From Anaerolineae bacterium (GTDB lineage: Bacteria > Chloroflexota > Anaerolineae > JAFGEY01), in the NCBI GenBank assembly GCA_016931365.1, contig JAFGEY010000440.1:1-5063 (forward strand): 5,063 bases of DNA. Reading direction: 5' to 3'. A program made the translations under genes and the position numbers. How positions within the stretch are numbered: position 1 is the first letter of the stretch; each line of letters begins with the position of its first letter. Shown here piece after piece: positions 1 to 4,251 of this stretch. The notes below the pieces were generated by a model. The model ran no database searches. It saw only the letters and a program-made list of their open reading frames with translations, and had not been told where the DNA came from.

Positions 1-200
1 AAAAAAAAACGGTTTTTTTGGGTGTTATGCCCACACGTCTCTTTGCCTTTCAGTACAAAAGGACTTGACTTTATGATAGTAAGCTTTAGTGTCCATTTTA
101 CCGCTTTTTGAGCCGCCTGGCAACGCCTTTTGTCTGAGACGTGGGCATTTCCCACTCATCTTCTCATCGGAGGAGCGCTGCACGCCCACGTGCGGCAAAA
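1..200. other. AT-rich non-coding leader with degenerate inverted repeats
   Basis: I see no convincing gene in this stretch. It opens with a run of nine A, CGG and seven T, an A/T-only dyad too weak for a normal terminator. The motif GCCCACGT recurs: ATGCCCACACGTCTC at 27-41, its inverted counterpart GAGACGTGGGCAT at 136-148 (same sequence apart from two extra bases), and GCCCACGT again at 185-191 inside a hairpin. AAAAGGAC at 57-64 also pairs with GTCC-A-TTTT at 91-99. The minus-strand frame through here starts at a TTG inside an operator and has no ribosome binding site, so I do not call it. The stretch could be a decayed small mobile element or the leader of something to the left. Confidence 0.4.
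177..196 (+). other. Strong short hairpin just upstream of the arsR promoter
   Basis: GCTGCACG (177-184) and CGTGCGGC (189-196) form an eight-pair stem (one U-G pair) around a CCCA loop. It ends ten bases before the -35 box. There is no T tract after it on either strand, so it is not a standard intrinsic terminator. It may still reduce read-through into the operon, or may be a protein-binding dyad. Confidence 0.35.
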
Positions 201-201
201 T

Positions 202-223
202 TGATTTGACAAATATCAAATCA
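202..223. promoter_or_regulatory. Operator 1, dyad overlapping the -35 box
   Basis: Two 10-base arms, TGATTTGACA (202-211) and TATCAAATCA (214-223), flank a central AA. They are reverse complements except for one pair. The core ATTTGA-TATCAAAT matches operator 2, 34 bp downstream centre to centre. It covers the -35 hexamer and half of the spacer, so a bound protein would block RNA polymerase. The likely ligand is the ArsR-type protein encoded at 544-1125, because such regulators normally bind AT-rich dyads at their own promoter; this link is inference. Confidence 0.75.
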
Positions 224-234
224 GATGCTATAAT
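206..234 (+). promoter_or_regulatory. Consensus sigma70 promoter of the small gene-arsR operon
   Basis: TTGACA at 206-211 and TATAAT at 229-234 are separated by exactly 17 bases, so both hexamers and the spacing match the sigma70 consensus. The predicted transcription start is near 241, leaving about 38 nt of leader before the ATG at 279. A promoter this strong, covered by two operators, fits a tightly repressed, autoregulated operon. Hexamers and spacing are seen directly; activity is inferred. Confidence 0.85.
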
Positions 235-236
235 CT

Positions 237-256
237 AATTTGATAAGTATCAAATT
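237..256. promoter_or_regulatory. Operator 2, perfect dyad over the transcription start
   Basis: AATTTGATA (237-245) and TATCAAATT (248-256) are perfect reverse complements around a central AG. It spans about -4 to +16 of the predicted start and repeats the ATTTGATA/TATCAAAT core of operator 1. Two matched dyads bracketing one promoter indicate a dedicated repressor, most simply the operon's own ArsR-type product. Confidence 0.8.
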
Positions 257-278
257 GAAATTTGGAAATGAGGAACCG

Positions 279-563
279 ATGGACACTGCTACACCACCCG
301 ATTATTATGACCGCATTCGCGAACTGCTCGCTTTGGATATACCCGACATCGACAAGCTGTGCCGGTTCTTTGATAACGTCAGCGGGGCAATTGTCGCTCA
401 CGCGCACCGGGAGATCGAACTGGCCCGGGCCATGGGCGATGATCGAGCCGAGCTCAAGGTGAAGATCAAAATGAGTACGATGCGGCATGCGCGGAGCATT
501 TTTGCCACCGGCTACCAGATGATCGCCGGCAAGGAGGCGTGGGATGACGCAGCGCGGCACTGA
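279..563 (+). CDS. Small helical protein of unknown function, first gene of the arsR operon
   Basis: I do not recognise this 94-aa protein. The ATG at 279 is chosen because AGGAA (271-275) precedes it and because an alternative upstream TTG at 240 lies inside operator 2, at or before the transcription start. The sequence is rich in charged and aliphatic residues and looks mostly helical, with no signal peptide or membrane segment. It has a single cysteine (in KLCRFF, about residue 28) and a tail ending in KEAWDDAARH. It is the promoter-proximal gene, and its last 20 nt overlap the regulator gene, so the two are translated together. It could be a partner or modulator of the regulator, but nothing in the sequence proves a function. 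Its reality rests on promoter, ribosome site and overlap. Confidence 0.75.
   Translation: MDTATPPDYYDRIRELLALDIPDIDKLCRFFDNVSGAIVAHAHREIELARAMGDDRAELKVKIKMSTMRHARSIFATGYQMIAGKEAWDDAARH
531..537 (+). promoter_or_regulatory. Ribosome binding site of the ArsR-type gene
   Basis: AAGGAGG lies inside the coding sequence of the upstream small gene, six bases before the ATG at 544. This near-perfect Shine-Dalgarno sequence fixes the start of the regulator and supports the 20-nt gene overlap as real. Confidence 0.85.
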
Positions 564-1125
564 AGGGAATCTGGAGGCGCGCGCCGAACTGCTCAAGGTG
601 CTGGGACACCCGGTGCGCCTGTTGATCCTGAACCTGGTCAGGGTGAAACCGCGTCACGGCGAGGAATTGGCCGCGATATTGCTGCTCAACCCGGCGACGA
701 TCTCGCATCATCTGTCCAAACTGACCCAGGCCGGCCTGCTCCAGTCGCGGCAGGATCAGTACTACCAGGTCTACTCGCTGGCCGGCGACGTGTGGGATAC
801 GCGCTTGAGCGAGCTGGTTTTTGTCCCTCAGCCGGGGTTGGCTGCCCGCGTCGAACAAGATGCCTATCGGGACAAGGTGCTCAAGACCTTTTTTCGACAG
901 GGCCGTCTGACCCAGATACCGGCGCAGCTCAAGAAACAGCTCATCGTGCTGGAGAAAATGGCCCAAGAGTTCGAGCCGAACCGCGCCTACGATGAGCACG
1001 AGGTCAACCAGATTTTGCTCGAATTCAACGAGGATGTAGCCGCCTTGCGCCGTGGCTTGGTCAGCTATAACCTGCTGACGCGCGAGCAGGGCATTTATCG
1101 ACGGACAAGTGCGGAGACACCATGA
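544..1125 (+). CDS. ArsR-family transcriptional regulator with C-terminal DUF2087 domain
   Basis: This 193-aa cytoplasmic protein probably represses its own operon. Residues about 12-80 form an ArsR-type winged helix-turn-helix: LLKVLGHPVRLLIL opens the domain and ATISHHLSKLTQAGLL (51-66) is the recognition helix, followed by a beta wing. Residues about 109-187 match DUF2087 (KVLKTFFRQGRLTQIP, later YDEHEVNQIL, LRRGLV and IYRR), a domain known from ArsR-like regulators whose ligand I cannot state. The classic ELCVCDL metal site is absent (HGEELAAIL instead), and the protein has no cysteine at all, so thiolate metal sensing or cysteine redox sensing is unlikely. It overlaps the small gene by 20 nt and the acetyltransferase fragment by ATGA. 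Family assignment is strong; signal and targets are unknown. Confidence 0.9.
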   Translation: MTQRGTEGNLEARAELLKVLGHPVRLLILNLVRVKPRHGEELAAILLLNPATISHHLSKLTQAGLLQSRQDQYYQVYSLAGDVWDTRLSELVFVPQPGLAARVEQDAYRDKVLKTFFRQGRLTQIPAQLKKQLIVLEKMAQEFEPNRAYDEHEVNQILLEFNEDVAALRRGLVSYNLLTREQGIYRRTSAETP

Positions 1126-1457
1126 TCTATGAACTGGAACGATCACAATTTGATCGCGTTCGCGGCCTGTTCGAGCCATTTACCGGCTGGCAGCTCTTTT
1201 GCACGGCCGTCGTCGAGGGCGCTCATCTGGGGCGGGTGTTTGTCGACCAAATCGAAAATCCCCGCACGGCTTTTCTGAATCACAACGATCCGTGGAGCTA
1301 TTTCGCGGGCGATCCAAACAACCAGGCGTTCAACCGCGCGCTGAATCAGGCCATCTGGGCGCGGACGGCGTTTCCGGAAGATGTGCCCTCGCTGCTCGGC
1401 ACCTGCGCGTCGGATGGCCGCGAATCCTTCTTCCAACGCCGCCTGTTTTTCCGCTGA
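1122..1457 (+). pseudogene. Truncated GNAT acetyltransferase (N-terminal part only)
   Basis: The 111-aa frame starts at the ATGA that overlaps the arsR stop, so it was the third gene of the operon. Its first ~95 residues resemble the N-terminal region of GNAT_acetyltr_2 (PF12746-like) proteins: MIYELERSQFDRVRGLF, then AVVEGAHLGRVFVDQ, NPRTAFL, FAGDPNNQAFNRALN and EDVPSLLGTC. That family is usually about 250 residues, with the acetyl-CoA-binding GNAT fold in the C-terminal half, which is missing here. From about 1410 the frame runs through the antisense of a hemerythrin gene and its last ~14 residues (to QRRLFFR) are accidental. I infer a dead enzyme. The family call is from motif memory and moderately sure; the truncation is supported by the antisense coding of the tail. 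Confidence 0.7.
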
Positions 1458-1724
1458 CAGCACACGGTCGGCCATCGGGTAGAGGACGTTGTCCTCCTTG
1501 TGAATGTGCTGCGTGAGCAGAGCGACGTATCCCCTGGCATTTTCGACAATGCGAGATATGGCGTCCGGATCGCCCGCCTTGTACCCTTTGGCGGCTTTAT
1601 CCAACGCGCGCATGTGGCTGCGCCCGGTGGTGGGTTCAGACAACATCACGTCGATAGGCCCGCCCTGTCTGGAGATGCCGGCCTCTTCCATCGCGACAAA
1701 GAGCAGATCCTCTTCCTCGCAACT
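1410..1724 (-). pseudogene. Hemerythrin-domain protein remnant, truncated at both ends
   Basis: On the minus strand, from about 1721 leftwards, the frame reads EEEDLLFVAMEEAGISRQGG, then DVMLSEPTTGRSHMRALD, ARGYVALLTQHIHKEDNVLY and PMADRVLSAEKQAALEEGF. This is the second half of a hemerythrin-like domain, which binds a diiron centre used in O2 or NO sensing, transport or detoxification. The preceding helices with the first iron-binding histidines are absent: the sequence to the right is the intact end of the flavodiiron gene in another frame. The usual histidine in the EH(T)xGR motif is proline here (CCC), removing another ligand. The C-terminal part after EEGFAAI runs into the antisense of the acetyltransferase. 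No good start codon or ribosome site is seen. It was probably once a full gene following fprA and is now non-functional. Confidence 0.75.
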
Positions 1725-1726
1725 TG

Positions 1727-2899
1727 CTATGCGAGTGCCCTGTGTTTTTCGGCTATCTCTGTGGCCAGGCGCTCCAGCGCCGCGAAATCGACCTCCCTGG
1801 GATGCCCCTTGCACAGCACCGGCGCTAATAGCTCCACCTTCAGGTTCGGGATCAGTCCGGCGATCTGTTCGACGGCTTTGCTGTTCCAGCCATACGAGCC
1901 GACGATCGAGGCAAAGCGTGCCTTGGGGCGCAGGGCATTGGCCAGGTAAGCGGCATAGAACACCGCCGGATGCGGGCCGACGTGGATCGTCGGCGTGCCG
2001 ATGACGATCGTCGCCGCATCGACCAAAGCAATCGCCAGCTTGCCGATGTCGGTCACGGCCAGATCGAACTGATGTACGGTGACGCCTTTTTCGGCCAGCG
2101 CGCCGACCAGGTATTCAACCATTTTGGCCGTGCTGCCGTGAGTGGAGACGTAGGGAATGACAACCACGTTCTTGGGTGTCTCTGAGGTCCAGTCGCGGTA
2201 GGCATCGAGGATGAAGGCTGGGCGGTCATAGATCGGGCCGTGGCTGGGAGCGATGAGATCGACCTCGTAGCCTGCCAGCTTGTCCAGGTTACGCTGGATG
2301 ATCTTGCGGAAGGGCATCATGATCTCGGCATAGTAGCGCTTGGCGGCTTCGTAGACCTGTGCTTCGTCGGTCACGTACAGGTCGCTGGTAGCCAGATGCG
2401 AGCCGAAAAAATCGCAGGTGAAGAGGATGCGCTCTTCTGCCAGGTAGGTGACCATCGTTTCCGGCCAGTGCACCCAGGGCGTGTGGATGAAGGTGAGCGT
2501 CTTGTCGCCCAGGGAGAGCCTCTCCCCGTCCTCGACGGCGATGAACCGTTCCGCCGGGATGAGCAAATGATCGATCAGCATCTCGACGCCCTTGGGCGTG
2601 GCGATCACCCGGGCTTCGGGATAGCGTTCCAGGACGAAGGGGATCGATCCCGAGTGATCCTGCTCGGCGTGGTGGGCGATGACATAATCGACCTGGGGCA
2701 CGGTTTGCAGTTGGGTGAGCAGCGTATCGGCCTTGGCCGGATCCACGCTGTCCACGAGCGCCGTCTTGTCGCTGCCCCGGATCAAATACGCGTTGTAACT
2801 GGTGCCGTCAGGGAGCGGGATCAGCGAGTCGAACAACCGTCTGTCCCAGTCTACGACGCCCATCCAGTGGACGTTCTCTCGAATTTGTCGTGCTTTCAT
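1727..2899 (-). CDS. fprA: Class A flavodiiron protein (oxygen/nitric oxide reductase)
   Basis: This 390-aa cytoplasmic enzyme reduces O2 to water and/or NO to N2O with electrons normally supplied by rubredoxin or F420H2. Residues ~1-240 form the metallo-beta-lactamase-like domain, and all seven diiron ligands are visible: H77, E79, D81 and H82 in HHAEQDH, H144 in PWVHWPE, D163 in TCDFFGS, and H220 in APSHGPIY. Residues ~245-390 form the flavodoxin domain (IPYVSTHGSTAKM for the FMN phosphate, GTPTIHVGPHP, GSYGWNSKA). The length equals the core family and there is no rubredoxin or flavin-reductase extension, so a separate donor is needed; none is in the window. The ATG at 2899 follows AGGAG by nine bases. 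The C-terminus (KGHPREVDF...ALERLATEIAEK) looks complete. O2 versus NO preference cannot be read from the sequence. Confidence 0.95.
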   Translation of the reverse strand: MKARQIRENVHWMGVVDWDRRLFDSLIPLPDGTSYNAYLIRGSDKTALVDSVDPAKADTLLTQLQTVPQVDYVIAHHAEQDHSGSIPFVLERYPEARVIATPKGVEMLIDHLLIPAERFIAVEDGERLSLGDKTLTFIHTPWVHWPETMVTYLAEERILFTCDFFGSHLATSDLYVTDEAQVYEAAKRYYAEIMMPFRKIIQRNLDKLAGYEVDLIAPSHGPIYDRPAFILDAYRDWTSETPKNVVVIPYVSTHGSTAKMVEYLVGALAEKGVTVHQFDLAVTDIGKLAIALVDAATIVIGTPTIHVGPHPAVFYAAYLANALRPKARFASIVGSYGWNSKAVEQIAGLIPNLKVELLAPVLCKGHPREVDFAALERLATEIAEKHRALA

Positions 2900-2908
2900 T
2901 GAACCTGA

Positions 2909-2913
2909 CTCCT
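2909..2913 (-). promoter_or_regulatory. Ribosome binding site of fprA
   Basis: On the minus strand AGGAG lies nine bases before the ATG at 2899. It is slightly far but acceptable, and supports this start over the internal methionine at residue 13. Confidence 0.7.
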
Positions 2914-2926
2914 ATCCGATCAGTGG

Positions 2927-2948
2927 GGACGAATGACATCATTCGTCC
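2927..2948. promoter_or_regulatory. Perfect 22-bp palindrome in the fprA leader, probable operator
   Basis: GGACGAATGA (2927-2936) and TCATTCGTCC (2939-2948) are perfect reverse complements around a central CA. The dyad lies about +19 to +40 of the predicted fprA transcript, 28 bases before the ATG. No T tract follows and a two-base loop is too tight for the full RNA stem, so a dimeric protein-binding site fits better than a terminator. A repressor or roadblock site controlling fprA is inferred; the regulator is unknown. The 10-2-10 layout equals that of the arsR operators, but the sequence differs. Confidence 0.65.
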
Positions 2949-2972
2949 GATTGGGTCCATCGATCTGCTTCC

Positions 2973-3001
2973 AGTATAGCACAAGGGGCGCGCGTTGTCT
3001 G
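2973..3001 (-). promoter_or_regulatory. Probable sigma70 promoter of fprA
   Basis: On the minus strand TATACT (2978-2973, five of six matches to TATAAT) follows CAGACA (3001-2996, four of six matches to TTGACA) with a 17-nt spacer. The predicted start is near 2966, giving a leader of about 67 nt that contains the palindrome at 2927-2948. The weak -35 box overlaps a CRP/FNR-type dyad, as in promoters that depend on an activator. Confidence 0.5.
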
Positions 3002-3015
3002 TGACCAAAGTTACA
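3000..3015. promoter_or_regulatory. CRP/FNR-superfamily-like site at -41.5 of fprA
   Basis: TGTGA (3000-3004), six bases, TTACA (3011-3015) differs at one base from the TGTGA-N6-TCACA pattern of CRP-type regulators; HcpR-type regulators of nitrosative stress genes use a similar pattern. Its centre at 3007.5 is 41.5 bases upstream of the start predicted from the -10 box, the usual place for a class II activator. Site and spacing are read directly; the bound protein is inferred. Confidence 0.4.
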
Positions 3016-3108
3016 CGGCCAGGACTTGTGCAGTTCGCTGATCGGGTAGGGGCATTGGCCGGGCTGTGTTGAAACCGAAGAGTTCGATGTGCGGAATTCA
3101 AAGGTGTT

Positions 3109-3564
3109 TTACAATATCAACTTGAGCGCCAGGTCAGCGGTGGTCTCCGGCTTGACATTGATCGACACGTCGATCAGGTTGCCGCTCGCATCGATGCCAA
3201 AGTGGCTGCGGATGATGCCCTCGTAGGCTTTGCCGTACATCTGCTTTGCGCCCCACGCGCCATACGCCGAGGCGACAGCGTGATCGGGGTCGGAAAGGAG
3301 CGGGAAGGGCAGACTGTACTTGTCGCGGAACTTGACCAACGCGGGCGGTTCGTCGGGGCTGATGCCGAGGACAATCGCATCGCCGGCCTCGATCGGCCCC
3401 CAGTTGTCGCGGATGGCGCAGGCCTGGGTGGTGCAGCCGGGCGTGTCGGCCTTGGGGTAAAAATAAAGCACGACTTTTTTGCCGCGGAAATCGGCCAAGC
3501 TCACCTGTGATCCGTCGTGCGCGGTGAGGGTGAATCGAGGTGCGGGTTGTCCAGTTTCTAGCAT
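3109..3564 (-). CDS. bcp: Peroxiredoxin of the Bcp/PrxQ type
   Basis: This 151-aa cytoplasmic thiol peroxidase reduces hydrogen peroxide and organic hydroperoxides, recycled by thioredoxin or a similar donor. The thioredoxin-fold AhpC/TSA domain fills the protein: GQPAPRFTL, VSLADFRGKKVVLYFYPK, then the active site TPGCTTQAC with peroxidatic C44 and resolving C49 five residues later, as in E. coli Bcp. R119 in GIIRSHFGID is the conserved active-site arginine. The C-terminus (NVKPETTADLALKLIL) matches the family ending. The ATG at 3564 is chosen over one 33 bases upstream because AGGAGG (3577-3572) sits seven bases before it and homology begins at MLETGQPAP. It lies 63 nt downstream of the phosphoesterase gene in the same direction and may be read with it or from its own promoter. 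With fprA next door it suggests an oxidative-stress group. Confidence 0.95.
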   Translation of the reverse strand: MLETGQPAPRFTLTAHDGSQVSLADFRGKKVVLYFYPKADTPGCTTQACAIRDNWGPIEAGDAIVLGISPDEPPALVKFRDKYSLPFPLLSDPDHAVASAYGAWGAKQMYGKAYEGIIRSHFGIDASGNLIDVSINVKPETTADLALKLIL

Positions 3565-3571
3565 ACGTTTG

Positions 3572-3577
3572 CCTCCT
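3572..3577 (-). promoter_or_regulatory. Ribosome binding site of bcp
   Basis: On the minus strand AGGAGG lies seven bases before the ATG at 3564. It decides the start: the in-frame ATG at 3597 lies upstream of this site and would add eleven residues not typical of the family. Confidence 0.85.
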
Positions 3578-3595
3578 GAGCAAGAATTTGGCCTC

Positions 3596-3601
3596 ATTTT
3601 A
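3596..3601 (-). promoter_or_regulatory. Possible -10 box upstream of bcp
   Basis: On the minus strand TAAAAT matches TATAAT at five of six positions, 31 bases before the bcp start codon. The hexamer 17 bases further upstream (TATCCA) matches TTGACA at only three positions, so any promoter here would be weak or activator-dependent. Confidence 0.25.
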
Positions 3602-3627
3602 CTGCAAAGAGACGGCGATGGATACGA

Positions 3628-4251
3628 TTAAAGTCGGGTTTGTCCAATTATCTTGGACATTTGGCCATTGCGAGAAAGGGCCTGCTCTCGAATTTCAACG
3701 ATCTCAGCCTCGATCTGGTTTATGCCGATCTCAATCAAGGCGACAGAGGGACGTTTTTTGGTCTCTTGAGCGATCGGCGTGCCAGGGTTCACAAACAGCG
3801 TTTGCCCATGCCGTTCAATCAGCGCCAGGTGCGAGTGCCCAAAGATGACCAGGTCAGCGCCGGGAAAAGCATGCTGCTGATCGCGGATCATCCATTGGTT
3901 CAGATCGACATCGGTCAGCCCGACCTTATCTATCAGATGACCGATGCTGGCCCGCCAAAAATAGGGGAGGCCGTGATTCAGCACCACGTACCGGTTTTTG
4001 ATCCACAGGTGGACGGCTTTGGGCAAGTGCGGCGAGCTGAACGTCCCGAAGCGCAGGTGCAGGTTGCCGCGCACAGCGATCACCGGTGCGAGCGGTTTGA
4101 GCGCGTCGAGCGCGCACGGCTCATCCAGGTCGCCGGCGTGCAAGATCAGATCGACGCCTTGAAAGACCTGCAAAACCTGGGCGGGCAGCGCCCGGGCCGA
4201 GTGTGGCATATGCGTGTCGGCCAGCACGCCGATGCGAAAGGGCGCCGTCAT
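3628..4251 (-). CDS. YfcE/MJ0936-type metallophosphoesterase
   Basis: This 207-aa cytoplasmic protein belongs to the calcineurin-like phosphoesterases, in the small single-domain branch that includes E. coli YfcE; those enzymes cleave phosphodiesters with two metal ions, usually with an unknown natural substrate. Metal-ligand motifs appear in order: ADTHMP (D12, H14), HAGD (D41), RGN (N63), NHG (H93) and GHSH (H139, H141), then VNPGT (155-158). The motif after GN is LH rather than the common C/N-D, and HGL replaces HGH, so fine specificity may differ. The ATG at 4251 overlaps the stop of the upstream membrane-protein gene as ATGA, indicating translational coupling. Residues beyond ~189 (EQALSRNGQM to the end) are longer than the usual fold and contain the inverted repeat at 3641-3659. 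Confidence 0.9.
   Translation of the reverse strand: MTAPFRIGVLADTHMPHSARALPAQVLQVFQGVDLILHAGDLDEPCALDALKPLAPVIAVRGNLHLRFGTFSSPHLPKAVHLWIKNRYVVLNHGLPYFWRASIGHLIDKVGLTDVDLNQWMIRDQQHAFPGADLVIFGHSHLALIERHGQTLFVNPGTPIAQETKKRPSVALIEIGINQIEAEIVEIREQALSRNGQMSKIIGQTRL
3641..3659. repeat. Inverted repeat at the phosphoesterase 3' end, upstream of bcp
   Basis: TGTCCAA (3641-3647) and TTGGACA (3653-3659) are perfect reverse complements around TTATC. It lies within the last codons of the phosphoesterase gene and about 77-95 bases upstream of the bcp start. No T tract follows on the minus strand, so it is not a standard terminator. It could be an operator for bcp (centre near -61 if the weak -10 at 3596-3601 is used) or an mRNA hairpin between the two genes. 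Confidence 0.4.

Noticed and set aside
1..19. A9-CGG-T7 dyad as an intrinsic terminator
   Set aside because: The stem would be A-U only, with no GC-rich part; it sits at the window edge and may simply be homopolymer sequence.
25..219. Minus-strand 64-aa frame in the leader
   Set aside because: It starts with TTG inside operator 1, has no ribosome site, and its product has no family-like pattern; the region is better explained as regulatory DNA.
240..278. N-terminal extension of the small protein from a TTG at 240
   Set aside because: The TTG lies at or before the predicted transcription start (241) and inside operator 2; the ATG at 279 has AGGAA just before it.
466..1179. 237-aa minus-strand frame
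   Set aside because: It is a shadow antisense to the clearly coding ArsR/DUF2087 gene, with no family features.
1716..1735. Programmed frameshift fusing fprA to hemerythrin
   Set aside because: The hemerythrin frame is -1 relative to fprA, but there is no slippery heptamer near the stop and the N-terminal half of the hemerythrin domain is absent, so a working fusion is unlikely.
2240..2902. 220-aa plus-strand frame
   Set aside because: It is antisense to fprA, whose ligands and domains are all present; such long shadows are common in GC-rich coding DNA.
3076..3086. CGAA-GAG-TTCG hairpin after bcp as a terminator
   Set aside because: The stem has only four pairs and no T tract follows on the minus strand; I see no convincing terminator between bcp and fprA.
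2808..3101. 97-aa minus-strand frame across the fprA leader
   Set aside because: It overlaps the start of fprA in another frame, crosses the promoter and palindrome, and has no ribosome site or family resemblance.
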